Positions 7,923-16,095 of a stretch of DNA of 56,025 bases are shown here, piece after piece (the stretch's first letter is position 1; each line of letters starts with the position of its first letter). Origin of the DNA: an uncultured Sterolibacterium sp. (GTDB lineage: Bacteria > Pseudomonadota > Gammaproteobacteria > Burkholderiales > Rhodocyclaceae); NCBI GenBank assembly GCA_903832735.1, contig CAILCO010000001.1, positions 1 through 56,025 of the forward strand. The letters are read 5' to 3'. The position numbers and the translations under genes are program-made. Under the pieces are notes generated by a model. That model was not told the DNA's origin. It did no database searches and worked only from the letters and a program-made list of their open reading frames with translations.

Positions 7923-8816
7923 TCAGCCAGGCGCAATATTGCGTTCGCTAATCGACAGCGGCACGTCCTTGCCGGTGCTGGCAACGGCGCGATAACCCAG
8001 GCCCTGGAAGGGATGCGCCGCGTCCCAGCGCAAGGGTTCGCGCTTCGGCTGGGATCCGGGGGCGGGCAGTGGGAAGATCAGGGATTTGGCGGCGTGATGG
8101 GCAATATGCCCGGTCAGGTGATCGTTGTTCTGGTGGATGTGGCCGTAGAACACCGTGACGTTTTCGTAGGGCAACAATATCGCCATGGCCTGATCGCCGT
8201 CGCGTGTGGCCCAATCCCATTGGGGCGCAAGATCGAACAGCGGCCGGTGGGTGAGGACGACGATCGGCGCCTGTTTGCTCAATCCGGCCAGGTCCGCCTT
8301 CAGCCAGGCCAGCTGTTCTTCACCGATGCGGGCGGCAGGGTCGGAGACGTTGTCGAGGGCGACGAAATGGACACCCCGGTAATCGAAGCTGTAATGGGTC
8401 GGACCAAAGAACTCCATGAAGGCAGCGCCCCTATCCAGGGAGGCGTCATGTTCGCCGGCCAGGAAATGGATATCGCGCACCTTGAGGTCGGCGACGATCG
8501 CCCGGAATTCGCGCATACGGGCGCGTCGTACTTGGGGGTCGTCGGTGGTGTGGGTCAGGTCGCCGGTAAAGACGATGAAGTCCGGCGCCAGCGCCAGGGC
8601 GTTGACCTCGGCAACGGCCCGCTTCAGCGTTGTACCAGCTTCGGGATTGATCGCCGGGCCGTTGAAGCCCCAGTGCGAATCGGACAATTGCACGAAGCTG
8701 AAGTCGCTCGTCTTGCTGGCGCCGTAGCTGGCGCAGCCGGCGAGTCCGGAGGCAAAGACCACGCCGCCCAGTCCCGCCAGGCGGAGGAAGTCTCGGCGAT
8801 CAAAGTTGCGTTCCAT
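7923..8816 (-). CDS. Tat-exported metallophosphoesterase
   Basis: A 297-residue calcineurin-like phosphoesterase. It starts with a twin-arginine signal (DRRDFLRLAG) that ends at L-A-G-C, so it may be a lipoprotein. The metal-binding series is visible: D-S-H in QLSDSHWG, GDLTH, GEHD where GNHD is usual (Glu for Asn), LTHRP and GHIHQ. The natural substrate is unknown. AAGGAG stands before the ATG at 8816. It heads the operon with cupredoxin, ECF sigma factor and anti-sigma factor; the GNHD to GEHD change touches a residue that normally binds metal and phosphate, so activity may be altered. Confidence 0.88.
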   Translation of the reverse strand: MERNFDRRDFLRLAGLGGVVFASGLAGCASYGASKTSDFSFVQLSDSHWGFNGPAINPEAGTTLKRAVAEVNALALAPDFIVFTGDLTHTTDDPQVRRARMREFRAIVADLKVRDIHFLAGEHDASLDRGAAFMEFFGPTHYSFDYRGVHFVALDNVSDPAARIGEEQLAWLKADLAGLSKQAPIVVLTHRPLFDLAPQWDWATRDGDQAMAILLPYENVTVFYGHIHQNNDHLTGHIAHHAAKSLIFPLPAPGSQPKREPLRWDAAHPFQGLGYRAVASTGKDVPLSISERNIAPG

Positions 8817-8836
8817 GGCGATCTCCTTGGTTTGCT

Positions 8837-8875
8837 CAGTTTGGAATTACAGTTTGGTAACTCAGTTTGGTAAAC
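8837..8875. promoter_or_regulatory. Three tandem 13-bp repeats upstream of the metallophosphoesterase operon
   Basis: CAGTTTGG starts at 8837, 8850 and 8863, exactly 13 bp apart, each followed by an A/T-rich pentamer (AATTA, TAACT, TAAAC). Read on the operon strand, the unit is CCAAACTG preceded by A/T-rich bases. The array lies 21-59 nt before the start codon of the metallophosphoesterase gene. Such spacing suits an operator that binds a regulator on successive turns, or a set of promoter-like elements. No binding protein can be named. Confidence 0.6.
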
Positions 8876-9044
8876 ACCGCTGCCACCCCCTGCAAGATCT
8901 CCAGGACAGGAGATTTATTCCCGGGACGGTGCAATATTTAGCGGCAGGCGATCGCGGCGGGCCGCAGGGTCATGGAAAAGTGCACTCCTCGGATGCGGCC
9001 TGAGGCAAAGACATTTTCGCTTCCCGGGAGTTCCTGAAAAGGAA

Positions 9045-11759
9045 ATGTCGCTGACAAGGAACCTGGCCAGGGGTACGATGCAGGGCGCCAGCATAACCAG
9101 ACCGAGTCAATGGATTTCCGTGGCCACAGATAAACCCGCAAGAACAAACAACGGCGATGCTGAGGCGCGTTCGGCGCTTCCGGGCAAGGGGCTCGCCGAC
9201 TCCTCAGGCGCAACGGCGGCAGCGCCAGAGCGCAATGGCCTGGCATTTCCCGTGGTCGGCATCGGCTGTTCTGCCGGTGGCCTCGAAGCCCTGGAAAAGT
9301 TTTTCGCCCATGCGCCAGCCGACAGCGGCATGTCCTTCGTGGTGGTTCAGCACCTCGCCCCTGATCATGTCAGTGCCTTGCCCGAATTGCTGCAACGGGT
9401 TACCCGGATGCCTGTGGTCGAAGTCGGGGACGGCATGCGCATCAGGCGAAACTGCGTTTATGTCATCCCGCCCGTCAAGGATCTCTACCTGCTCGACGAA
9501 GCCCTACACCTGCTCGAACCCGTCGAGCCGCGCGGCCTTCGCCTGCCCATCGACTTGTTCCTGAAATCCCTGGCAGAAGACCATAAGGAGAAAGCCGTCG
9601 GCGTCATCCTCTCAGGCATGGGATCCGATGGCATGTTCGGCTTGCGGGCGATCAAGGAGATGTCGGGACTGACGCTGGTTCAGGACCCCGCCAGCGCCAG
9701 CGCGGAGAGCATGCCGCGCAGCGCAATCAATGCCGGCCTGGCCGACATCGTCGCCCTGCCGGAGGAACTGCCGGCGCGGATCGTCGCCTTCCTCGGGCAT
9801 GCGGCAGAAGCGCCGCTGAGTCCGTCCGCCGGTGAGTCGGAGATCCAGAGCGACCTGGAAAAGATCGTGATCTTGCTGCGTGATCGCAGCGGCACCGACT
9901 TTTCCCACTACAAGAGCAATACCCTCCATCGCCGTATCGAGCGGCGTATCGCCGTGCATCGGCTCGGCGGCATCAGCGCTTACCTGGGCTACCTGCGCGA
10001 CAACCCCCATGAAGTCGACCTGCTCTTCAAGGAATTGCTGATCGGCGTGACCAATTTTTTCCGCGATCCTGATGTCTGGGACTATCTTCGCGCCGAGGCG
10101 ATTCCAGCTCTGCTGGCGCGGCGGCCCGGCGGCAGGACGCTGCGGGCCTGGGTTCCGGCCTGTTCCAGCGGCGAGGAAGCCTATAGCCTGGCGATGGTCT
10201 TCCAGGAAGCGCTGGAACGGGTCGAACCGGGGCAACGCTGCGAGTTGCTGATCTACGCCACCGACCTCGATCTGGATGCCATCGAGAAAGCGCGCAAGGG
10301 CTTCTATCCCGCCAATATCGTTGCCGATGTCTCCCAGGAACGGCTGGACCGCTACTTCGTGCAAGAGGCGGGCGGTTACCAGATCAAGAAGTCAATCCGC
10401 GAGATGGTGGTGTTCGCTGCGCAGAACATCATCTCGGACCCGCCATTCACCAGGCTGGATATCCTGTCCTGCCGCAATCTGCTGATCTACTTTCGTGCTC
10501 AACTGCAAAAGAAACTGCTGCCTTTGTTCCACTACGCCTTGAACAACGAGGGACTGCTGATCCTAGGCAACGCAGAGTCCGTCGGCAACTTCACTCACCT
10601 GTTCGGAACGGTCAGCAACAAGCTGCGCCTGTTCCGGCGTCTCGACCAGCCGCAGCCGTTGTCGGCAGTGGAGTTTCCGGTGCGAACGGTCAAGGGTAGC
10701 CGGCCGCCGGCAGAAAAGCACCTCGCGGTGCCAAGCGAAAACATCGGGGAACTGACCGATCAGTTGATCCAGCAGACTTACGCGCCGGCTGCCGTTCTGG
10801 TCAACGGCGAAGGCGACATCCTCTACATCAGCGGACGCACCGGGAAATACCTGGAGCCGGCTGCCGGCAAGTTCAACATGAACATCTACGCCATGGCCCG
10901 CGAAGGACTGCGCGAGGCGCTGCCGGGGGTGCTGCAGAAGGCGCTGAGGCAGCCGCAGCCGATTGTTCTCAACGATCTCAAAGTGGGCAATGATGGCACT
11001 ACCCAACTCGTCCATGTCACCGTTCAGGCGCTGGAGAAGCCAGAACCTCTGCGCGGACGGGTGATCATCGTGTTCCGGGATGTCGCCACTGTCCCGGCCA
11101 GAAAGCAGCGCAAGTCCGTCGCGTCCGACACGCGTGCGGCACTTCTGGAGGAGTTGCAGCAAACCCGCGAGACCTTGCAAGTCACCCACGAGGAGATGCA
11201 GACTTCGGTGGAGGAGCAAAAATCGAGCAACGAGGAACTGCAATCGACCAATGAGGAGTTGCAATCGACGAACGAGGAGTTGACGACTTCCAAGGAAGAG
11301 TTGCAATCGCTGAACGAGGAACTGCAAACCGTCAATGCCGAGTTGCAATCCAAAGTGGCGAATCTGACCTGGGTTCAGAACGACATGGCGAATCTGCTCA
11401 ACAGCACGGAACTCGCCACCATATTCCTGGACAAGGAGATGAAGTTGCGGCGCTTCACGCCCCGCGCCACCAATCTCTTCAAGTTGATTCCAGGCGACGT
11501 CGGGCGGCCCTTGTCCCATGTGGTCAGCGACCTCGACTACCCTCAGTTGAAAGACGACGCCCAGACGGTGCTCGATACCCTGGTGTTCCATGAGAAGCAG
11601 GTGTGCACTCACGAGGGCTACTGGTTCCGGGTGCGCATCATGCCTTACCGCACCCAGGAGAATTTGATCGACGGGGTGGTGATCACGTTTACCGACATCA
11701 ACGAACTGAAGAGACTGCAGGAGCAATTTGCCAGCCGTGGCGCAAGCAAGCCGCTTTGA
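9045..11759 (+). CDS. CheB-CheR-PAS fusion protein
   Basis: A 904-residue signalling protein. Residues 65-245 form a CheB methylesterase domain with catalytic-type residues in GCSAGG, QHLAPDH and GMGSDG. Residues 275-525 form a CheR methyltransferase, including TNFFRD and the SAM motif PACSSGEEAYS. A PAS-like domain follows, then a coiled coil of repeated N-E-E-L-Q-S-T heptads (about 690-775) and a final PAS domain. No histidine kinase follows, unlike many CheB-CheR-PAS proteins. No receiver precedes CheB. The ATG at 9045 is poorly spaced to AAAAGG; ATG 9078, with AGGGG upstream, is an alternative start. No chemotaxis genes flank it, so a role outside flagellar chemotaxis is likely. Confidence 0.9.
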   Translation: MSLTRNLARGTMQGASITRPSQWISVATDKPARTNNGDAEARSALPGKGLADSSGATAAAPERNGLAFPVVGIGCSAGGLEALEKFFAHAPADSGMSFVVVQHLAPDHVSALPELLQRVTRMPVVEVGDGMRIRRNCVYVIPPVKDLYLLDEALHLLEPVEPRGLRLPIDLFLKSLAEDHKEKAVGVILSGMGSDGMFGLRAIKEMSGLTLVQDPASASAESMPRSAINAGLADIVALPEELPARIVAFLGHAAEAPLSPSAGESEIQSDLEKIVILLRDRSGTDFSHYKSNTLHRRIERRIAVHRLGGISAYLGYLRDNPHEVDLLFKELLIGVTNFFRDPDVWDYLRAEAIPALLARRPGGRTLRAWVPACSSGEEAYSLAMVFQEALERVEPGQRCELLIYATDLDLDAIEKARKGFYPANIVADVSQERLDRYFVQEAGGYQIKKSIREMVVFAAQNIISDPPFTRLDILSCRNLLIYFRAQLQKKLLPLFHYALNNEGLLILGNAESVGNFTHLFGTVSNKLRLFRRLDQPQPLSAVEFPVRTVKGSRPPAEKHLAVPSENIGELTDQLIQQTYAPAAVLVNGEGDILYISGRTGKYLEPAAGKFNMNIYAMAREGLREALPGVLQKALRQPQPIVLNDLKVGNDGTTQLVHVTVQALEKPEPLRGRVIIVFRDVATVPARKQRKSVASDTRAALLEELQQTRETLQVTHEEMQTSVEEQKSSNEELQSTNEELQSTNEELTTSKEELQSLNEELQTVNAELQSKVANLTWVQNDMANLLNSTELATIFLDKEMKLRRFTPRATNLFKLIPGDVGRPLSHVVSDLDYPQLKDDAQTVLDTLVFHEKQVCTHEGYWFRVRIMPYRTQENLIDGVVITFTDINELKRLQEQFASRGASKPL

Positions 11760-11812
11760 TACTGCGCCATGAGCAGAGTTCCAGGTCTCCTAGCACCTGC
11801 TTCGCGGCACAA

Positions 11813-11847
11813 GAGCCCGTAGTTGTCCTTCGGGCAACTACGGGCTC
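11813..11847. terminator. Long perfect hairpin after the CheB-CheR gene
   Basis: GAGCCCGTAGTTG at 11813-11825 pairs perfectly with CAACTACGGGCTC at 11835-11847; the inner bases can extend the stem and leave a loop of about three. It lies 54 bp past the stop. No T-tract follows. It may be a terminator for this gene, a transcript-stabilising hairpin, or a dispersed repeat. Confidence 0.6.
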
Positions 11848-12028
11848 AAGCGATTCCCTCGCTTAACGGGCTGGCCTGCTTAGAAATTCCGCTCAACAAA
11901 GGGGTCAGAAGGCCGCTGCCGAGGTTTTCGGCGCGGCCCCGGGGCTTACCCATACGGCATGACCTGCTGCGGCTCCTGCGCCCCGGAAAGCGGCCAACCT
12001 CGGGTCAGGAGCGAGGGGCTATTCGGGG

Positions 12029-12460
12029 CTATTTGAGCTGCCCGCGGATCTCCCCGCCTTTGTTCGCGGCGCTATGGACGTTGACGTAAAGCTCTCCCGC
12101 CTGGAAAGCGCGATACTGGTCGCCCGTCAGTTTTGCGCCGGCCGGAACTGTCCAGGTGCTGTCACCGTTCTTGGTCAAGGGAATGATCACCGGTCCGTTC
12201 TTGCCTACGGCGGCCAGATGAATGTGCGCCATCGTTCCCGCAATGCCCGTCGTCGTGACACTACCGGAAACGGCCGAGTCGGGCCCGACCACGATGGTGC
12301 CCGCGCCCGTAGCAGCAGTCGTGACGGGTGGTACTTCCATGCCGCCACTAAGTTTGACCTGGATTTCGTCGCCCTGAACTGCAGCCGAAAATGTCGCCAG
12401 AAAAAACAGCGTGGGTAAGGCAATCCGCGTAAATCCAAGGCTGTTGCGAAAGGTATTCAT
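12029..12460 (-). CDS. Secreted CHRD-domain protein
   Basis: A 143-residue protein with a signal peptide (residues 1-31) and one CHRD domain. The domain shows the usual V-x-L-S-G-G-x-E-V-P-P start, A-H-I-H-L near the middle, and E-L-Y-V-N-V-H-S and G-G-E-I-R-G-Q at the end. CHRD domains were named from chordin; their role in bacteria is unknown. Start codons at 12460, 12469 and 12472 are all in frame with no strong ribosome binding site; 12460 gives the shortest signal peptide. It is divergent from the small lipoprotein gene, with a palindrome between. Confidence 0.85.
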   Translation of the reverse strand: MNTFRNSLGFTRIALPTLFFLATFSAAVQGDEIQVKLSGGMEVPPVTTAATGAGTIVVGPDSAVSGSVTTTGIAGTMAHIHLAAVGKNGPVIIPLTKNGDSTWTVPAGAKLTGDQYRAFQAGELYVNVHSAANKGGEIRGQLK

Positions 12461-12525
12461 GGTTGGCATCACTAGTCGAGTTAAAAGGCTTACTGGTCTT
12501 CCCCTCTGTCATAATTGTTGATTAG

Positions 12526-12542
12526 TTGACGAAATTTGTCAA
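12526..12542. promoter_or_regulatory. Palindrome TTGAC-N7-GTCAA in a divergent promoter region
   Basis: TTGAC (12526-12530) and GTCAA (12538-12542) flank GAAATTT, inside a larger inverted pair ATTGTTGA/TCAACAAT (12514-12521, 12539-12546). It lies between the divergent CHRD and lipoprotein genes. It resembles in layout the boxes bound by CusR/CopR-type regulators. The gene for an OmpR-type regulator lies 1.2 kb downstream, and a second site with the same spacing stands before the CzcE-like gene. Confidence 0.5.
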
Positions 12543-12623
12543 CAATAGGATGCTTGCTTCTTAAACAATCGAATGCCGACGCCCTGCGGCGTTGGACCGT
12601 GAAACCGAATCGAGGAGGGCGCC

Positions 12624-13121
12624 ATGAAAAGCTCGTGGGTCTTTGCGCTGGCCGTGCTGATGGCTGGCTGTGCCAGCTACAGCGGCAGGGGACTGGTCCC
12701 CGGCGAGGCGGTGAGCGCCGACGTGATCCGCGTCATGGGCGAGCCGCGCATGCAGTGGCGTGATAGCGATGGCAGGCAATTGCTGGCCTATCCGCGCGGA
12801 CCCATGGGCGCACATGCCTACATGGTGCAGATCGGAGCAGACGGCAAACTCCGGCGCATCGAGGATGTCATGAAGCCCCAGGCCATGGCGCGGATACAAG
12901 CCGGCATGAGCAAGGATCAGGTGCTGCGCGCGCTGGGTCCGCCGGAACCGGCGTGGACCGCATACTTCAAGGCGAGGAACGAACTGGTCTGGGAATGGCG
13001 ATATTGCGACGACTGGAATCACCTGGCGCGATTCGATGTCCTGTTCGACGCCAGCCAGGACGTCGTGCGCTCGACCATGTCACTTAGAGAGGACTGCGAC
13101 GTGGTCGCTTGCCTGTGCTGA
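12624..13121 (+). CDS. Small outer-membrane-type lipoprotein (SmpA/OmlA-like)
   Basis: A 165-residue lipoprotein: signal peptide with a lipobox L-M-A-G-C, then a domain that contains two copies of the pattern seen in BamE/SmpA-like proteins (V-I-R-V-M-G-E-P and V-L-R-A-L-G-P-P). It is longer and more distant than BamE itself. GGAGGGCG precedes the ATG. It opens the metal-response block and shares an upstream palindrome with the CHRD gene. The C-terminus has four cysteines in its last third, which is unusual for the family. Confidence 0.75.
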   Translation: MKSSWVFALAVLMAGCASYSGRGLVPGEAVSADVIRVMGEPRMQWRDSDGRQLLAYPRGPMGAHAYMVQIGADGKLRRIEDVMKPQAMARIQAGMSKDQVLRALGPPEPAWTAYFKARNELVWEWRYCDDWNHLARFDVLFDASQDVVRSTMSLREDCDVVACLC

Positions 13122-13166
13122 GCGCTCAGGACGCGGCTGTCGCGCCTCCTGAAGCTTACCGCCAGG

Positions 13167-13181
13167 TTACAGAAAATGTAA
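13167..13181. promoter_or_regulatory. Palindrome TTACA-N5-TGTAA upstream of the CzcE-like gene
   Basis: TTACAGAAAATGTAA is an inverted repeat with 7 bp between the TTAC and GTAA half-sites, the same spacing as the TTGAC/GTCAA site at 12526. It lies 114 bp before the start of the CzcE-like gene and 45 bp past the lipoprotein stop. It is a good candidate for the binding site of the OmpR-type regulator encoded at 13709. Confidence 0.5.
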
Positions 13182-13294
13182 TTTGGCCGTCATGGTCTCG
13201 TAGGCCTGGCAATTGTACAGTGGCCGCGCATCTCGGTCATTGCCCTGGGCATGTTCCGGATGCAGACATCAAATTCCCGGATAGGAGAAATACC

Positions 13295-13621
13295 ATGAAA
13301 AGAATCTTACCAGTCGCTGCTTCCATCGTTCTGACCGTAGCGAACTTCCCTGCCGCAGCCAAGTTGACCAGTACCGACCTCTACGGCGAGCCGGCTAGTT
13401 CGGCAATCGCCGAGCGTACCGTCGAGATCGGCCCGAAGACCCGGTGGGTTAATGTGAAGAGTGGTGAAACGGTGAAATTCGTCTTCAACGGGCAGGATTT
13501 CACGTGGCATTTCGATGGCCTGAGTCAATCCTTCAAATTGAAGCAGATCAGCCCTCAGGACGGCATCCCGGCCAATGTGGCGGTGTACGTCATCCCCACG
13601 GTCAACAGTGGAGCCCCGTGA
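13295..13621 (+). CDS. CzcE-like periplasmic heavy-metal resistance protein
   Basis: A 108-residue protein with a cleavable signal peptide (about 22 residues) and a CzcE-type domain. Recognisable family traits are L-Y-G-E-P-A at the mature start, the V-N-V-K-S-G-E-T-V-K-F region, and F-x-W-H-F-D-G in the middle. CzcE proteins bind copper in the periplasm of Cupriavidus. The ATG at 13295 has TAGGAGA upstream; the longer frame upstream is ignored because it would bury the signal peptide. It precedes an OmpR-type regulator and a heavy-metal-type sensor kinase, the same company as czcE in known clusters. Confidence 0.82.
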   Translation: MKRILPVAASIVLTVANFPAAAKLTSTDLYGEPASSAIAERTVEIGPKTRWVNVKSGETVKFVFNGQDFTWHFDGLSQSFKLKQISPQDGIPANVAVYVIPTVNSGAP

Positions 13622-13657
13622 TCGACTTGAACCTTTAGACGGTAGGAAGTTCCAAAC

Positions 13658-13682
13658 AAAGGCGCTGAAACTTAGCGCCTTT
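13658..13682 (+). terminator. Intrinsic-type hairpin between the CzcE-like gene and the regulator gene
   Basis: AAAGGCGCT (13658-13666) pairs with AGCGCCTTT (13674-13682) around GAAACTT, followed by ATTCTT. The stem and T-rich tail fit a factor-independent terminator. It lies between the CzcE-like gene and the response regulator gene, so it may set a high CzcE to low regulator ratio from one promoter, or separate two transcripts. Confidence 0.7.
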
Positions 13683-13708
13683 ATTCTTCCCAACTCAGGG
13701 AGGTGGCC

Positions 13709-14383
13709 GTGCGCATACTCAGCGTCGAGGACGAGCCGAAGACTGCGTCGTACGTGAGGAGCGGTCTGAGCGAGCATGGATTTATCGTAGACGTTGCGAA
13801 AGACGGCGTCGATGGCTGCCATCTCGCGCTGTCCTTCGATTACGATCTGATCCTGCTCGATGTGATGATCCCCGGCGCCGATGGCTGGACGGTATTGGCG
13901 GAAATCCGCCGGAAGAAACTTACGCCGGTGCTGTTTCTCACCGCACGCAGCAATGTGGCGGATCGCGTCAAGGGCCTGGAACTCGGCGCCGATGATTATC
14001 TGATCAAGCCATTCGCTTTTTCCGAATTGCTGGCGCGGGTGCGCAGCGTGCTGCGGCGGGGTGTGCGGCAGAGCGATGAGAGTATGAAAATCGCCGACCT
14101 GGAGGTCGACCCGCGCCGACACTGGACTTGCCGTGGCGACAAGACCATAGAATTGACGGCGCGGGAATTCGCTCTGCTGAATTACCTGGTCAGCCATGCC
14201 GGCGAAGTGCTCTCCCGGACGCTGATCGCCGAGCATGTCTGGAACCTGAATTTCGATAGCGATAGCAATGTCGTCGATGTCGCAATCCGCCGCCTGCGTG
14301 CCAAGATCGACGATCCGTTCGAGAAGAAGTTGCTGCGGACGATCCGCGGCGTAGGCTATGTGATCGAGGAACCCGCCGAGTGA
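13709..14383 (+). CDS. OmpR-family response regulator of the heavy-metal (CopR/CusR/CzcR) type
   Basis: A 224-residue regulator: receiver domain (1-115) with the phospho-Asp in [10 protein letters not shown] and the Lys in LIKPF, and a winged-helix DNA-binding domain (125-220) with L-T-A-R-E-F-A-L-L and [10 protein letters not shown], the latter typical of the metal-responsive subgroup. The start is GTG 13709, with GGGAGG five bases upstream; the GTG at 13703 overlaps that ribosome binding site. Its stop overlaps the kinase start by 4 nt (GTGA). The two 7-bp-spaced palindromes upstream are its likely targets (inference). Confidence 0.92.
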   Translation: MRILSVEDEPKTASYVRSGLSEHGFIVDVAKDGVDGCHLALSFDYDLILLDVMIPGADGWTVLAEIRRKKLTPVLFLTARSNVADRVKGLELGADDYLIKPFAFSELLARVRSVLRRGVRQSDESMKIADLEVDPRRHWTCRGDKTIELTAREFALLNYLVSHAGEVLSRTLIAEHVWNLNFDSDSNVVDVAIRRLRAKIDDPFEKKLLRTIRGVGYVIEEPAE

Positions 14384-15945
14384 CCCGGGTTACAACTGCC
14401 ATCGGTACCCTGGTGCTGAAGCTGGTCGGGCGGCGCAAGTCGCTCACCTGGCAGATCAGCCTGTTGTTCGCGTCGATTTCGTTCATGGTCATTGCCGCGA
14501 TGGGATTGGGCATCGATCGCATGCTCAGAAGCGAGATGCTCGAAGCGGACGACATCCTGCTGCTCAGCAATATGGCGCTGGTCCGCAATCGATTGGCGCG
14601 GCTGGGGCCGGCAGAAGGAATTCGCATCAGTTCGCAATTCGTCGAGGAAGCCGACATCGGCTACCGCAAGCTCGCCCTGGCCCTGCTCGATGAAAATGGC
14701 CGGGTCTTGCGCGCTTCCGACGAATTCGAAATTCCCGTGGCAGAATTGCCGCATCTGGCCGTTCCGCTCGAGGCACTCCCTTATCGTATCGACGCGGCTG
14801 CGGCGCGCGATATCCGCAAGCGCTTCGGCGACCTGGGCCATGACTGGCTTGCTCCGGACGGCCGCTGCTACCGGGTGCTGCTAGGGCGCTTGTCCTTGCC
14901 CGGGAGCGAAGCGGGAGTGCGGATCCACGCGGGACTGCGGACGCAACCGGTCTATGTGGCGCTTTCGTTCGATCGATCCTTGCCTGCGGAATTGCTTTCG
15001 CGCTACCGCAAGGGCTTGCTCGAAACCCTGGCGATCAGCGTGCTCACCGCGGTTGCCTTGGGTATCTGGGCGGCTCGCCTGGTGCTCAAGCGCGCCCGGC
15101 GCATCGCCGCGACAGCCGGACGGATCAGCGCGCAGGCTCTGAACGAACGCCTGTCGCTGGAAGACACGCCCGCGGAGTTCATGGAAGCGAGCGTCGCATT
15201 CAATAATATGCTCGACCGTATCGCGGACTCGTTCCGCAGGCTATCGGAATTTTCCTCCGACCTTGCCCACGATTTGCGCACGCCCATCCATAATCTCATC
15301 GGTGAGGCGCAGGTGGCGCTGTCTCGTCCGCGCACGACAGAGGTGTACCGCGCGGTGCTGGAGTCCGCGGTCGAGGAATACGAAAGGCTTTCGCGGATGA
15401 TCGAGAACATGCTCTTTCTCGCCCAGGCAGACAACGCCCAGGCATGCGCCGAACCGCGATGGATCGACCTGCCTGAGTTTCTCGAGAACATGGTGTCCTA
15501 TTTTGGCCTGCTGGCGGATGAACGCAACATCAAACTTGAATTCGACGTGCGGGCTGAGCCTGGCTTGCCGCCGCAAGCCAGGCTGCAGGTCTGGGCGGAT
15601 GAAGTGATGCTCAACCGAGCCATCGGCAACCTGTTGTCGAATGCGCTGCGCCACGGTCCTTGCGATTGTACGGTAAGCCTTCGTGCCGTCGTGGGCGCGG
15701 GCGGTTCGGTACGGATCGAAGTGGCCAATCCCGGGTCTGGCATTGCAGCGGAGCACCTGCCGCGCATATTCAACCGTTTCTACCGCACTAATAGTGCGCG
15801 CGAAGCTTCTTCGGCGGGATCAGGCCTCGGCCTGGCGATCGTCAAATCGATCGCCGAGCTTCATGGAGGGGCGGTCGGCGTCGAAAGCAGGGCGGGAATT
15901 CGGACTGCCTTTACCCTTTGCCTGCCCGGCGCAGGCCAGATCTGA
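14380..15945 (+). CDS. Heavy-metal-type sensor histidine kinase
   Basis: A 521-residue membrane kinase: transmembrane helix near 27-47, periplasmic domain about 48-205, second helix near 210-232, HAMP, HisKA with the phospho-His in DLAHDLRTP near 296, and an ATPase domain with [10 protein letters not shown] (417) and [10 protein letters not shown] (480). Such LAHDLRTP kinases with a HAMP domain are typical partners of CusR/CopR regulators. The periplasmic domain is longer than in CusS and has few His or Met, so the sensed metal cannot be read from it. The GTG start overlaps the regulator stop, which points to translational coupling. Confidence 0.92.
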   Translation: MTRVTTAIGTLVLKLVGRRKSLTWQISLLFASISFMVIAAMGLGIDRMLRSEMLEADDILLLSNMALVRNRLARLGPAEGIRISSQFVEEADIGYRKLALALLDENGRVLRASDEFEIPVAELPHLAVPLEALPYRIDAAAARDIRKRFGDLGHDWLAPDGRCYRVLLGRLSLPGSEAGVRIHAGLRTQPVYVALSFDRSLPAELLSRYRKGLLETLAISVLTAVALGIWAARLVLKRARRIAATAGRISAQALNERLSLEDTPAEFMEASVAFNNMLDRIADSFRRLSEFSSDLAHDLRTPIHNLIGEAQVALSRPRTTEVYRAVLESAVEEYERLSRMIENMLFLAQADNAQACAEPRWIDLPEFLENMVSYFGLLADERNIKLEFDVRAEPGLPPQARLQVWADEVMLNRAIGNLLSNALRHGPCDCTVSLRAVVGAGGSVRIEVANPGSGIAAEHLPRIFNRFYRTNSAREASSAGSGLGLAIVKSIAELHGGAVGVESRAGIRTAFTLCLPGAGQI

Positions 15946-16095
15946 GCTCAAGCAAAGCGCGATAGTGAATCAAGCTTCGTCGGCTAATTACTGGTAGTAG
16001 GGTATTTCGGATTCGGCATCGAACTCGTAGACTCGCTGCTGGGTGCAACTGTCGCTTGCCCCCATGATCAACCTGGTGGGTTCGCAATAAACTGC

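Noticed and set aside
8837-8875. CRISPR-like array
   Set aside because: Only three 13-bp units with no spacers; the array is a tandem repeat near a promoter, not a CRISPR.
10563-11726. Minus-strand open frame of 387 codons
   Set aside because: It is antisense to the CheB-CheR gene. Its Leu/Gln-rich repeats are the reverse reading of the coiled-coil heptads.
13703-13708. GTG at 13703 as start of the response regulator
   Set aside because: It overlaps the GGGAGG ribosome binding site, which is rightly spaced for GTG 13709.
13307-14236. Minus-strand open frame of 309 codons
   Set aside because: It is antisense to the CzcE-like and response regulator genes, both of which have clear families.
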